This document shows positions 1 through 9,232 of a DNA stretch of 64,000 bases, one piece after another. The DNA is taken from NCBI GenBank assembly GCA_902825215.1, contig LR782234.1, forward strand, positions 6,031,001 through 6,095,000. Reading direction: 5' to 3'. The position numbers were made by a program, and so were the translations under genes. The DNA is from Pseudomonas fluorescens. GTDB taxonomy: Bacteria > Pseudomonadota > Gammaproteobacteria > Pseudomonadales > Pseudomonadaceae. Below the pieces are notes generated by a model. It ran no database searches and was not told where the DNA came from. It worked only from the letters and a program-made list of their open reading frames with translations. The first letter of the stretch is position 1, and every line of letters begins with the position of its first letter.

Positions 1-843
1 CTGCCGCAGCTCGGGCTGACCGGCATCGGCCTGGTCACGGCAATTGTTGCCAACTGCATGGCGCTGGCGCTGGCCTGGCACATTCGTCGGCATCCGGCAT
101 ATGACGCTTACCCGCTGCGTGCCGGGCTGGCGCGGCCCAACCGGCAATACCTGAAGGAGCTGTGGCGCCTCGGCCTGCCGATCGGCGGCACCTATGCGGT
201 GGAAGTCGGTTTGTTTGCCTTCGCCGCGCTGTGCATGGGCACCATGGGCAGTACGCAAATGGGCGCGCACCAGATCGCGTTGCAGATCGTTTCGGTGGCG
301 TTCATGGTGCCGGCCGGCATGTCCTACGCCATTACCATGCGCGTCGGTCAGCATTACGGCGCCGGGCAATTGCTCGATGCGCGCATGTCAGGTCGCGTCG
401 GCATCGCTTTCGGTGCAGTGGTGATGCTCGGTTTTGCCTTGGTGTTCTGGCTATTGCCGAACGAACTGGTCGGATTGTTCCTTGACCATGACGACCCGGC
501 GTTTGCCGAGGTGATCCGCCTCGCGGTGAGCCTGCTGGCCGTGGCGGCCTGGTTCGAGCTGTTCGACGGCACGCAGACGATCGCCATGGGCTGTATTCGT
601 GGGCTCAAGGATGCCAAGACTACGTTTCTGGTCGGACTCGCTTGCTACTGGCTGATCGGCGCACCGGCGGCGTGGTGGATGGCGTTTCACCTGAACTGGG
701 GACCGACCGGGGTCTGGTGGGGACTGGCCCTCGGGTTGGCGTGTGCAGCGGTGAGCCTGACGCTGGCGTTTGAATGGAAAATGCAGCGGATGATTCGGCG
801 CGAGCCGCAATCTCAGGGCTTCAACATCCCTCAGCCTGAATGA
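1..843 (+). CDS. MATE family multidrug efflux transporter (C-terminal part)
   Basis: The open frame enters from the left edge and ends at TGA 841-843, so only about 280 C-terminal residues are visible. They form several hydrophobic segments typical of the second half of a MATE (NorM/PmpM-type) antiporter, including the stretches GTYAVEVGLF, GAHQIALQIVS and the G-L-K-D-A-K-T loop before the last helices. MATE pumps are inner-membrane Na+ or H+ antiporters that expel cationic drugs. The internal ATG at 58 is not the start, because the reading frame and the homology run through it to base 1. The gene is followed directly by a REPIN. Family assignment is secure; the substrate is unknown. Confidence 0.85.
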   Translation: MPQLGLTGIGLVTAIVANCMALALAWHIRRHPAYDAYPLRAGLARPNRQYLKELWRLGLPIGGTYAVEVGLFAFAALCMGTMGSTQMGAHQIALQIVSVAFMVPAGMSYAITMRVGQHYGAGQLLDARMSGRVGIAFGAVVMLGFALVFWLLPNELVGLFLDHDDPAFAEVIRLAVSLLAVAAWFELFDGTQTIAMGCIRGLKDAKTTFLVGLACYWLIGAPAAWWMAFHLNWGPTGVWWGLALGLACAAVSLTLAFEWKMQRMIRREPQSQGFNIPQPE

Positions 844-852
844 TATTTACCT

Positions 853-943
853 CTGTGGGAGCGAGCCTGCTCGCGAATGCGATCGGTCAGTTACATACCT
901 TTTGCCTGACACACCGCTTTCGCGAGCAGGCTCGCTCCCACAG
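853..943. repeat. REPIN (paired REP, type GTGGGAGCGAGCCTGCTCGCGAA)
   Basis: Two inverted REP copies face each other. The left arm reads CTGTGGGAGCGAGCCTGCTC and the right arm is its reverse complement, separated by a short unique spacer. Each arm has its own internal palindrome (GCGAGCCTGCTCGC). The element lies between a + strand and a - strand gene and so may also help terminate convergent transcripts. Same family as 5577, 18151, 19441 and 29517. Confidence 0.9.
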
Positions 944-970
944 GGTTAGTGGTTACAACCGGGATCGTGT

Positions 971-2644
971 TTAGCTTACGATTTCCAGCGCCGGCTGCTG
1001 ACTCGATCCAGACACCAGATACTCCACCAGCTCCGCCAGCGGCAACGGCCGGCTGATCAGGTAACCCTGCACCTGATCGCAGCCAAACCCGCGCAGCAAT
1101 TGCAGTTGCTCGGTGGTTTCCACGCCTTCGGCCACTACTTCCAGATGCAGGTTGTGCGCAAGATTGATCATCGCGTGCACCAGTTTGCGGTTCTCTTCAC
1201 GCTGTTCCATGCCGCCGACAAAACTTTTGTCGATCTTCAGCAAGGTGATCGGCAGGCTGTTGAGGTGCACGAATGAGGAGAACCCGGTACCGAAGTCATC
1301 CAGCGAAAAGCGCACGCCGAGGCGGCCGAGGGCGTCCATGGTCTGTTTGACCAGATCGCTGCGGCGCATCACCGCGGTTTCGGTCAGTTCGAATTCCAGC
1401 CATTGCGCCTCGACGCCACGTTCGAGAATCAGCCGGCTCAGGGTCGGCAACAACTGGCTGTCCTGAAACTGGCGGAACGACAAGTTGATTGCCATGTGCA
1501 GCGCCGGCAAGCCTTGCTCGCGCAGCGCCTGCATGTCGCGCAGAGCGCGGGAAATCACCCAATAGCCCAACGGCACGATCAAACCGCTCTGCTCGGCCAG
1601 CGGCACGAACTCGCTCGGCGGCAGCAGGCCGCGCTCGCCGTGACGCCAGCGCACCAGAGCTTCGAGGCCGACGATCTGGCCGTCTTCAAGGTTCAGCCGT
1701 GGCTGGTAATGCAGCTCCAGCTCATCGCGCCGCAGCGCCCGGCGCAGCTCGCTTTCCAGATCGGCCATGCTCCGCGCGTTGCGGTTGATGCGCTCGTTGA
1801 AGATATGAAAGGTGCAGCCTTGGGTACTTTTGGCTTGCTGCATGGCAATGTGCGCGTGCCACATCAGCGGGTCGGCACCGGCCTGCGCGCGGGCGTGGGC
1901 AATGCCGAGGCTGGAGCCGATCAACAGGCTCTCGCCATCGACCCAATACGGTTCGGCCAGTGCTTCGGTGATGCGCTCGGCCATCCACTCGGCCCGCTCG
2001 GGCGCGCGGCGGGTGTCGATCAGCAAGGCGAATTCGTCACTGCCCAGTCGCGCCAATTGATCACCGGCCTCGAGCTGGCTCTTCAGGCGCGCGACGACTT
2101 GCAGGATCAGCCGGTCGCCGGCCTGATGGCCAAGGGCGTCGTTGGCGTGGCGAAAGTTGTCGAGGTCGAGATGCCCGAGAGCCAGACCACGGCCGTCGTT
2201 TTCCGCCAGACGCGCCGTCAGCAAAGTCTGGAAACCCTGGCGGTTGGCGATACCGGTCAGCGGATCCTGTTCGGCCAGGCGCTGCAAGGTGTTTTCGAGT
2301 ACCCCGCGCTCGCGCACGTGGCGCAGGCAACGGCGCAACATCCCGGCATCGAGGGCATCGAACGCCAGCCAGTCACTGACCCCGTCCGGCGCCGTGGCCG
2401 GTTCGTGATCGAGCAGCAATACCGTCGGCAGGCTGCAACGGCCCGGGGCCGGTTGCAACGCCGGAATGGTCAATAACACCGCATGGCGGTTGTCTTCGAA
2501 CAGGCTGCTGACCGACTCCCAGCTCGGCGCGCTGATCAGCACCGCCGCGCTCCCCATGGGCGCCAGACACTCGCGCAATAACGCTGTCCACGCTGGCTCT
2601 TCGGCCAGTAACAGCAAACGCAAGGGCTCGACAGGCGTAGACAA
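971..2644 (-). CDS. GGDEF/EAL protein, probable cyclic-di-GMP phosphodiesterase
   Basis: 557 residues. Residues 1-110 resemble a degenerate receiver domain (LRLLLLAEE, VLLTIPA, VLLLDHE) with no clear phospho-Asp. A GGDEF domain follows (about 120-285) whose signature at 201-205 is GSDEF, and then a complete EAL domain (about 297-545). The EAL domain keeps EAL 328-330, the NLS, ELTE, DDFGTG (449-454), KID and EGVE (506-509) motifs and QGY (526-528), which carry the metal and catalytic residues. I infer hydrolysis of c-di-GMP to pGpG, with the GGDEF half probably inactive or regulatory. No membrane segment is predicted, so it is cytosolic. The start ATG at 2644 is the natural one. It is a single gene, convergent with the MATE gene and divergent from rep. 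Confidence 0.88.
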   Translation of the reverse strand: MSTPVEPLRLLLLAEEPAWTALLRECLAPMGSAAVLISAPSWESVSSLFEDNRHAVLLTIPALQPAPGRCSLPTVLLLDHEPATAPDGVSDWLAFDALDAGMLRRCLRHVRERGVLENTLQRLAEQDPLTGIANRQGFQTLLTARLAENDGRGLALGHLDLDNFRHANDALGHQAGDRLILQVVARLKSQLEAGDQLARLGSDEFALLIDTRRAPERAEWMAERITEALAEPYWVDGESLLIGSSLGIAHARAQAGADPLMWHAHIAMQQAKSTQGCTFHIFNERINRNARSMADLESELRRALRRDELELHYQPRLNLEDGQIVGLEALVRWRHGERGLLPPSEFVPLAEQSGLIVPLGYWVISRALRDMQALREQGLPALHMAINLSFRQFQDSQLLPTLSRLILERGVEAQWLEFELTETAVMRRSDLVKQTMDALGRLGVRFSLDDFGTGFSSFVHLNSLPITLLKIDKSFVGGMEQREENRKLVHAMINLAHNLHLEVVAEGVETTEQLQLLRGFGCDQVQGYLISRPLPLAELVEYLVSGSSQQPALEIVS

Positions 2645-2915
2645 GCTGACTCCCTAGACTCTGCAATGATGTGGGCTGGGCATTATGCCGTTGTGCGAAA
2701 CATTGACCAATGAACATGATCACCAAAGCCGGACAAAACGTTATCTTTGGTCACAAACGAGAACATTAGCCGCAAAATCACCGCGTATCCTGCGTGAAAG
2801 TAACAAAACCGGCAAATCCGCATCGCGTGCTACGTCACAAGTCGGACAGAGCAGCACAATTCGCTGAGCCTGTTAAAATGCCGGCCCATTTCGTCAACGA
2901 CTCCCGAATTTTCGT

Positions 2916-4925
2916 ATGTCCCGACTCAATCCCCGGCAGCAAGAAGCCGTGAACTACGTCGGCGGCCCTCTATTGGTGCTCGCCGGTGCTGGCTCCGGCA
3001 AGACCAGCGTGATCACGCGCAAAATCGCGCACCTGATCCAGAACTGCGGCATCCGCGCCCAGTACATCGTCGCCATGACCTTTACCAACAAGGCCGCGCG
3101 CGAGATGAAAGAGCGGGTCGGCACCCTGCTGCGTGCCGGCGAAGGTCGCGGCCTGACGGTCTGCACCTTCCACAACCTGGGCCTGAACATCATCCGCAAG
3201 GAGCATGCGCGGCTGGGCTACAAACCCGGTTTCTCGATCTTCGACGAGACCGACGTCAAAGCCCTGATGACCGACATCATGCAGAAGGAATACGCAGGCG
3301 ACGACGGCGTCGACGAGATCAAGAACATGATCGGCGCCTGGAAAAACGACCTGATCCTGCCGCCGCAGGCGCTGGAAAACGCGCGCAACCCCAAGGAACA
3401 GACCGCCGCCATCGTCTACACCCACTACCAGCGCACGCTCAAGGCGTTCAACGCGGTGGACTTCGACGACCTGATCCTGCTGCCGGTGAAACTCTTCGAA
3501 GAACACGCCGACATTCTCGAAAAGTGGCAGAACAAGGTGCGTTACCTGCTGGTCGACGAATATCAGGACACCAACGCCAGCCAGTATCTGCTGGTGAAGA
3601 TGCTGATCGGCAAGCGCAACCAGTTCACCGTGGTCGGCGACGACGACCAGTCGATCTACGCCTGGCGCGGCGCGCGCCCGGAAAACCTGATGCTGCTCAA
3701 GGACGACTACCCGTCGCTGAAAGTGGTGATGCTCGAGCAGAATTACCGCTCGACCAGTCGCATCCTGCGCTGCGCCAACGTGCTGATTTCGAACAACCCG
3801 CACGAATTCGAAAAACAGCTGTGGAGTGAAATGGGCCACGGTGACGAGATCCGCGTGATCCGTTGCCGCAACGAGGACGCCGAAGCCGAGCGCGTGGCCA
3901 TGGAAATCCTCAGCCTGCACTTGCGCACCGACCGCCCGTACAGCGACTTCGCGATTCTCTATCGCGGGAACTATCAGGCCAAACTGATCGAATTGAAGCT
4001 GCAGCACCATCAGGTGCCGTATCGCCTGAGCGGCGGCAACAGCTTCTTCGGTCGCCAGGAAGTGAAGGACCTGATGGCCTACTTCCGCCTGATCGTCAAC
4101 CCGGATGACGACAACGCCTTTCTGCGCGTGATCAACGTGCCGCGCCGCGAAATCGGCTCGACCACCCTGGAAAAACTCGGCAATTACGCCACCGAGCGCA
4201 AGATCTCGATGTACGCCGCCACCGATGAAATCGGCCTCGGCGAGCATCTGGACAGCCGCTTCACCGATCGTCTGTCGCGCTTCAAACGCTTCATGGACAA
4301 GGTCCGCGAGCAATGCGCCGGTGAAGATCCGATCTCGGCGCTGCGCAGCATGGTCATGGACATCGACTACGAGAACTGGCTGCGCACCAACAGCTCCAGC
4401 GACAAGGCCGCCGACTACCGCATGAGCAACGTCTGGTTCTTGATCGAGGCGTTGAAAAACACCCTCGAAAAAGACGAAGAAGGCGAAATGACCGTCGAGG
4501 ATGCGATCGGCAAACTGGTGCTGCGCGACATGCTCGAACGTCAGCAGGAAGAAGAGGACGGCGCCGAAGGCGTGCAGATGATGACCTTGCACGCGTCCAA
4601 GGGACTGGAATTCCCGTACGTGTTCATCATGGGCATGGAAGAGGAAATCCTCCCGCACCGCTCCAGCATCGAAGCCGACACCATCGAGGAAGAACGCCGC
4701 CTGGCCTACGTGGGCATCACCCGCGCCCGTCAGACGTTGGCGTTTACTTTCGCCGCCAAGCGCAAGCAGTACGGCGAGATCATCGACTGTGCGCCGAGCC
4801 GTTTCCTTGATGAGCTGCCGCCCGATGACCTCGCCTGGGAAGGCAACGACGACACCCCGACCGAAGTCAAAGCCGTGCGCGGCAATAACGCTTTGGCCGA
4901 CATACGCGCGATGTTAAAGCGCTAG
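2916..4925 (+). CDS. rep: ATP-dependent DNA helicase Rep
   Basis: 669 residues, the usual length for Rep. It is a superfamily 1A 3'-5' helicase that restarts and clears replication forks. Visible motifs are the Q-motif LNPRQQEAV (res. 4-12), Walker A GAGSGKT (24-30), Walker B VDEYQDTN, motif III VGDDDQSIYAWRGA, motif IV QNYRS, and VQMMTLHASKGLEFPYVF followed by ITRARQTL near the C-terminus. The start ATG at 2916 lies at the first residues of the family. The gene stands alone in a 271-bp upstream region and is followed 57 bp later by xpt, as in other pseudomonads. Confidence 0.97.
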   Translation: MSRLNPRQQEAVNYVGGPLLVLAGAGSGKTSVITRKIAHLIQNCGIRAQYIVAMTFTNKAAREMKERVGTLLRAGEGRGLTVCTFHNLGLNIIRKEHARLGYKPGFSIFDETDVKALMTDIMQKEYAGDDGVDEIKNMIGAWKNDLILPPQALENARNPKEQTAAIVYTHYQRTLKAFNAVDFDDLILLPVKLFEEHADILEKWQNKVRYLLVDEYQDTNASQYLLVKMLIGKRNQFTVVGDDDQSIYAWRGARPENLMLLKDDYPSLKVVMLEQNYRSTSRILRCANVLISNNPHEFEKQLWSEMGHGDEIRVIRCRNEDAEAERVAMEILSLHLRTDRPYSDFAILYRGNYQAKLIELKLQHHQVPYRLSGGNSFFGRQEVKDLMAYFRLIVNPDDDNAFLRVINVPRREIGSTTLEKLGNYATERKISMYAATDEIGLGEHLDSRFTDRLSRFKRFMDKVREQCAGEDPISALRSMVMDIDYENWLRTNSSSDKAADYRMSNVWFLIEALKNTLEKDEEGEMTVEDAIGKLVLRDMLERQQEEEDGAEGVQMMTLHASKGLEFPYVFIMGMEEEILPHRSSIEADTIEEERRLAYVGITRARQTLAFTFAAKRKQYGEIIDCAPSRFLDELPPDDLAWEGNDDTPTEVKAVRGNNALADIRAMLKR

Positions 4926-4982
4926 AATTGACCACTTTTTACTAGACCTTCGGCGCACCAGGCGCCAAATGAGGACAGCTTC

Positions 4983-5555
4983 ATGGAAGCATTGCAGCAG
5001 AAAATCCGCGAACAAGGCATTGTGCTTTCCGACCAGGTCCTGAAGGTCGACGCCTTCCTGAACCACCAGATCGACCCGGCCCTGATGAAGCTGATCGGTG
5101 ACGAATTCGCCGCGCTGTTCAAGGACTCGGGCATCACCAAGATCGTCACCATCGAAGCGTCGGGCATCGCCCCGGCGATCATGACCGGTCTGAACCTCGG
5201 CGTGCCGGTGATCTTCGCCCGCAAGCAGCAGTCCCTGACCCTGACTGAAAACCTGCTGTCGGCGACCGTCTACTCGTTCACCAAGAAGACCGAAAGCACT
5301 GTGGCGATTTCCCCGCGCCACCTGACCAGCAGCGACCGCGTGCTGATCATTGACGACTTCCTGGCCAACGGTAAGGCTTCCCAGGCGCTGATCTCGATCA
5401 TCAAACAGGCCGGCGCTACCGTGGCCGGTCTGGGCATCGTCATCGAGAAGTCGTTCCAGGGCGGCCGCGCCGAGCTGGATTCGCAGGGCTACCGCGTCGA
5501 GTCGCTGGCCCGCGTCAAGTCGCTGAAGGATGGCGTCGTCACCTTCATCGAATAA
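4983..5555 (+). CDS. xpt: Xanthine phosphoribosyltransferase
   Basis: 190 residues. It transfers phosphoribose from PRPP to xanthine (or guanine) to give XMP in purine salvage, in the cytoplasm. The PRPP-binding loop VLIIDDFLANGKA (about 119-131) and the N-terminal MEALQQKIREQG match the Xpt family closely. GAGGAC about 8 bp upstream of ATG 4983 is a good ribosome-binding site. It follows rep by 57 bp and is followed by a REPIN, which may end the transcript. No purine riboswitch is visible in the short leader. Confidence 0.95.
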   Translation: MEALQQKIREQGIVLSDQVLKVDAFLNHQIDPALMKLIGDEFAALFKDSGITKIVTIEASGIAPAIMTGLNLGVPVIFARKQQSLTLTENLLSATVYSFTKKTESTVAISPRHLTSSDRVLIIDDFLANGKASQALISIIKQAGATVAGLGIVIEKSFQGGRAELDSQGYRVESLARVKSLKDGVVTFIE

Positions 5556-5576
5556 ACCAGCAGCACCGCAATATCC

Positions 5577-5668
5577 CTGTGGGAGCGAGCCTGCTCGCGA
5601 ATGCTTAGGGTCAGTCGACATCTTGATTGACTGATACACCGCTTTCGCGAGCAGGCTCGCTCCCACAG
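5577..5668. repeat. REPIN (same family as 853..943)
   Basis: Two inverted GTGGGAGCGAGCCTGCTCGC copies around a spacer of about 40 bp. The element lies between the convergent xpt and acetyl-CoA hydrolase genes and fills most of that gap. Confidence 0.9.
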
Positions 5669-5687
5669 TGGGTTTTGCGCTGGGCAT

Positions 5688-7610
5688 TTATTGCGCGGTG
5701 GCTTTGAGGCCGGTGAGCAGCAGGCGTTGGAAAAGGTCTTCTTTCAGGCCTTCGGGGTTTGTGAGCTGCATCCGTTCCAGATGTTCCGGAAACGCTGATG
5801 CCTCCGGCGCATCCAGCGCTGCCTTGCCCAGTTCCAGTATTTCGGTCAGCTTGAATTTGCTCTTCAGCCAGTTCAGCGCGCGCAGCAGATCCCGCTCGAT
5901 CGCGGTGAAATCACAGCCCAGCGGATACTCCGGAAACAGATTCGGATGCCGTGCGGCGATCGCCTGCAAGCGCTGCGGTGTGTTGTCGGCAAAACGCGGA
6001 TCGAGGCGGAAATCCTTCGGCAGCTTGCCGACCTTTTGCGCCTGTTCGATCAGCCCCGGCTGGAAGCGCGAGTCGCTGATATTGAGCAGCGCTTCGATCA
6101 CCGCCGCGTCGGGCTTGCCGCGCAGATCGGCGATGCCGTATTCGGTGACGACGATATCGCGCAGATGTCGCGGAATCGTGCAATGGCCATATTCCCAGAC
6201 GATATTCGAACTGACCTCGCCGCCCGACTCGCGCCAGCTGCGCAGGATCAGGATCGAACGTGCGTCATGCAGTGCATGGCCTTGGGCGACGAAGTTGTAC
6301 TGCCCGCCAACGCCGCTGAGCACGCGGCCGTCCGCAAGTTGATCAGCCACCCCGGCGCCGAGCAGGGTCATGGTGAACACGGTGTTGATAAATCGCGCAT
6401 CGAGGCGCTGCAAACGCTTGAGCTCTTCTTGTCCGTACAACTCGTTGATGTAGCTGATGCGGGTCATGTTGAATTCGAGCAGTTTGCTTTGCGGCAGCTC
6501 ACGCAAACGCTCATAAAAACTGCACGGGCCGAGAAAGAAGCCACCATGCACGCAGATGCCGTCGGGCTGCGCTGCCTCGTCAAGGGTGCCGGCGTTGGCC
6601 TGCTGCTGCGTCGGCACGTCGGGGTAGACCTTGCGCCGAATAATTCCCGCCTCGGCCAGCACCAGCAGACCGTTGACGAACATTTCACTGCAGCCATACA
6701 AGCCTTTGGCGAACGGTGCGGTGCCGCCCTCGCGCTCGATCAGTTGCGCCCACTGGCTCAGATTGACGTCATCGAGCAACGCTCGATAACCGGCGTTGTC
6801 GGCCTGACGCGCGAGCAACGCCGCAGTCAGCGCATCACCCATCGAGCCGATGCCGATCTGCAGCGTGCCGCCGTCGCGCACCAGGGTGCTGGCATGTAAA
6901 CCGATGAAGTGATCCTGGAAACCGACGGGCATGTTCGGCGTTGAGAACAGCGTGCTGCTGTCCTTCTCGTCGATCAGCAGATCAAAGGTGTCGATATCGA
7001 CTTCGGCATCCCCGGGCATGTACGGCAGATCGGTGTGAACCTGGCCGACCAGCACAATCGTCTCGCCAGCTTCGCGGCGTTTGGCGATCATTGGCAACAG
7101 GTCGAGGGTGATGTCCGGGTTGCAGCTCAGGCTCAGGCGGTCCGGGTGTTCACTGCTGCTGGCGAGCAATTGCGCGACCAGATTCAGGCCGGCGGCGTTG
7201 ATGTCGCGGGCGGCGTGGCTGTAGTTGCTGCTGACGTAATCCTGCTGGGCCGGGGCGCTGTTGAGCAGACTGCCGGGCTGCATGAAAAACTGCTGGACGC
7301 GGATGTTGGCGGGCAGGCTGTCACGCTGTAGATCGGCGAGAAAATCGAATTCGGGGTAATTGCCGAAAACCCGTTCGACAAAGGGTTCTATAAAGCGTTT
7401 CTGCAAACCATCGCCCAGACTCGGCCGTCCCAGACACAGCGCGGTGTAGATCGTCAGCTGGCGCTCGGGCAGGTCCTTGATGCGCCGGTACAGCACGTTG
7501 ACGAAGTGGTTGGGCTTGCCCAGCCCCAGCGGCAGGCCCATGTGGATATGCGCTGGCAAGCGTGCGAGCACGTCATCCACTGCCTGTTCGATCGAACACA
7601 ACTGCACCAT
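5688..7610 (-). CDS. Acetyl-CoA hydrolase/transferase family protein
   Basis: 640 residues, longer than the roughly 500 of ordinary family I acetyl-CoA hydrolases or CoA-transferases. The family core is clear: HGGFFLGP, the glycine-rich SGVGGQYNF, and the VVTEYGIADLRGK block close to the C-terminus. Enzymes of this family move CoA between short acyl groups or hydrolyse acetyl-CoA. The exact acceptor cannot be told from sequence. GGGAGG seven bases upstream supports ATG 7610. The extra N-terminal and central sequence (for example the Q-Q-Q-A-N-A-G segment) appears natural rather than a fusion. Its neighbours give no pathway context. Confidence 0.85.
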   Translation of the reverse strand: MVQLCSIEQAVDDVLARLPAHIHMGLPLGLGKPNHFVNVLYRRIKDLPERQLTIYTALCLGRPSLGDGLQKRFIEPFVERVFGNYPEFDFLADLQRDSLPANIRVQQFFMQPGSLLNSAPAQQDYVSSNYSHAARDINAAGLNLVAQLLASSSEHPDRLSLSCNPDITLDLLPMIAKRREAGETIVLVGQVHTDLPYMPGDAEVDIDTFDLLIDEKDSSTLFSTPNMPVGFQDHFIGLHASTLVRDGGTLQIGIGSMGDALTAALLARQADNAGYRALLDDVNLSQWAQLIEREGGTAPFAKGLYGCSEMFVNGLLVLAEAGIIRRKVYPDVPTQQQANAGTLDEAAQPDGICVHGGFFLGPCSFYERLRELPQSKLLEFNMTRISYINELYGQEELKRLQRLDARFINTVFTMTLLGAGVADQLADGRVLSGVGGQYNFVAQGHALHDARSILILRSWRESGGEVSSNIVWEYGHCTIPRHLRDIVVTEYGIADLRGKPDAAVIEALLNISDSRFQPGLIEQAQKVGKLPKDFRLDPRFADNTPQRLQAIAARHPNLFPEYPLGCDFTAIERDLLRALNWLKSKFKLTEILELGKAALDAPEASAFPEHLERMQLTNPEGLKEDLFQRLLLTGLKATAQ

Positions 7611-7734
7611 CTGAAGCCTCCCGCCCGTTCCGTTGATAGGGGTAGACCGAGATTGCCTTGAGTTTGCTGCAAAGGACAGCCCAAAGTCCTGGACGATTGT
7701 CGGCCACGGGAGTTCTTTATAGCTGGAGATCGCT

Positions 7735-7917
7735 TGCCCTCACCCTAGCCCTCTCCCGGAGGGAGAGGGGACTGAATGGGGGATATTGAAGAGATACACC
7801 GACTTGAAAATGATGTGCTGAATCCATAATCGCTAAGGTCATTCAGGTCGATGTAGAGTGCCAGACACCTCGATCGGCCCCCTCTCCCTCCGGGAGAGGG
7901 CTGGGGTGAGGGTCAGG
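7735..7917. repeat. Long-spacer inverted repeat, CCCTCACCCTAGCCCTCTCCC type
   Basis: The left arm (about 7735-7770) contains CCCTCACCCTAGCCCTCTCC then GGAGGGAGAGG. The right arm (about 7876-7917) is its inverted copy, and the spacer is about 100 bp. This is a REP family distinct from the GTGGGAGCG type. It occupies the 388-bp gap 7611-7998, in which I see no gene. Confidence 0.85.
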
Positions 7918-7951
7918 GTTTGAATGAATCGAAAGACATAAATTGCAGGCA

Positions 7952-7980
7952 CAAAAAAACCGTCCGAAGACGGTTTTTTA
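7952..7980 (-). terminator. Rho-independent terminator after cycB
   Basis: AAAAAACCGTC/GACGGTTTTTT stem with A/T tracts on both sides, 18 bp downstream of the cytochrome stop codon on the minus strand. Confidence 0.85.
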
Positions 7981-7998
7981 CGTCAAGAGCGCCGCTGA

Positions 7999-8424
7999 TT
8001 ACAGACCGGACATCTCTTTGATCGCACCCTTGAGCTCATCATCGGTGCAATCAGCGCAGGTGCCTTTCGGTGGCATGGCGTTGATGCCGGTAATGGCTTT
8101 GGCGAGGATTCCGTCCAGACCACCCTGATGATCAGCCCGCTCTTTCCAGGCGGCCTTGTCGCCGATTTTCGGCGCGCCCAGCAGGCCAGTACCGTGACAA
8201 GCGTTGCAGTGCTTGGCGATTACGTCTTTAGGCGCCTTGGCTCCACCACCGCCGCCAGCGCTTGCAACCACTTCCATCCCTTTGCATTCCTGCCCCTGAA
8301 CACACACTTGGCCGACCGGCTCGAGGCGTTTGGCAATGTCGTCGTTAGTCGCAGCTTGAGCGCTGACAGCCCAGAGGGCCAGTACGGTTGCTGGTGCAGC
8401 CAGCATTTTCATAATTAGGTTCAC
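7999..8424 (-). CDS. cycB: Cytochrome c5 family protein
   Basis: 141 residues with a Sec signal peptide (about 1-25, ending SAQA) and one class I c-type haem site, CNACH at 73-77. The likely distal ligand is Met117 (INAMPP). A C-terminal CADC pair is typical of cytochrome c5. It is a periplasmic electron carrier. The start is probably GTG 8424, which has GAGGG eight bases upstream; the in-frame ATG at 8412 has no usable Shine-Dalgarno sequence. A second cysteine pair, CVQGQEC (41-47), precedes a glycine-rich linker. Its place in the chromosome matches cycB of P. aeruginosa, next to the PauR-type regulator. Confidence 0.88.
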   Translation of the reverse strand: MNLIMKMLAAPATVLALWAVSAQAATNDDIAKRLEPVGQVCVQGQECKGMEVVASAGGGGGAKAPKDVIAKHCNACHGTGLLGAPKIGDKAAWKERADHQGGLDGILAKAITGINAMPPKGTCADCTDDELKGAIKEMSGL

Positions 8425-8595
8425 GCGTTCACCCTCAATGGTGGCTATTCACGCCTGCGGCCACGGTTCGCAGGCGGGCGCAAGTATAGCGGGTAGCCCG
8501 CCACACTGAAACAACCCCATTTTTAAAGGGGTCTTGTTGCGCATCGGTCAAACGGTTCGGGCGCCTTGGCCATCAGGGCACTGGCGCCTCTTGCT

Positions 8596-9144
8596 CTAGA
8601 AATTCGCCGGTGTGGCTGCGCTGATCAGTCGCGCAGGCACATCGAAGGGATTACGGAAACGATGCGGCTTGGTACTTTCAAAATAGTAGCTGTCGCCGGC
8701 TTCGAGGATAAAAGTTTCCAGGCCGACCACCAATTCCAGCCGACCTTCGACCAGAATCCCGGTTTCCTCGCCTTCGTGGGTGAGCATTTCTTCGCCGGTA
8801 TCAGCGCCCGGCGGGTAGATTTCATTGAGGAAGGCGATGGCCCGGCTGGGGTGCGCGCGGCCGACCAGCTTCATGGTCACGGCGCCGTCGGAAATGTCGA
8901 TCAGCTCGTTGGCCTTGTAGACGATCTGGGTCGGCTGATCTTGCAGGATCTCTTCGGAAAAGAACTCGACCATGGACATGGGAATGCCGCCGAGCACTTT
9001 TCTCAGCGAACTGATCGAAGGGCTCACGCTGTTCTTTTCGATCATCGAAATGGTGCTGTTGGTGACGCCCGCGCGTTTGGCGAGTTCGCGCTGGGAAAGC
9101 CCTTTGAGCTTGCGGATCGATTGCAGTCGTTCACCGACGTCCAA
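8596..9144 (-). CDS. XRE-cupin transcriptional regulator, PauR/PuuR-like
   Basis: 182 residues: an N-terminal Cro/CI helix-turn-helix (about 4-60, with LSQRELAKRAGVTNSTIS as the HTH) and a C-terminal cupin_2 sensor domain (about 105-175, HEGEETGILVEGRLEL). The layout matches PuuR/PauR, which represses polyamine catabolism. Its position between cycB and alr is that of pauR in P. aeruginosa, and PauB- and PauC-like genes lie within 12 kb. The start is TTG 9144, with AGGAGG eight bases upstream. I infer control of putrescine/polyamine use; the ligand is not shown by the sequence. Confidence 0.85.
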   Translation of the reverse strand: MDVGERLQSIRKLKGLSQRELAKRAGVTNSTISMIEKNSVSPSISSLRKVLGGIPMSMVEFFSEEILQDQPTQIVYKANELIDISDGAVTMKLVGRAHPSRAIAFLNEIYPPGADTGEEMLTHEGEETGILVEGRLELVVGLETFILEAGDSYYFESTKPHRFRNPFDVPARLISAATPANF

Positions 9145-9232
9145 GGCGGGAGCCTCCTGATGTTGTAAGAATATTGAGCGTTATCATGGCGACAGCGTTC
9201 AGTATTTACAACACTCGGTCCCCGCGCTCGCG

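Noticed and set aside
2970..4658. 562-codon open frame opposite rep
   Set aside because: It lies wholly antisense to a complete Rep helicase, has a low-complexity V/H/Q/D-rich composition typical of GC-rich antisense frames, and shows no family motif.
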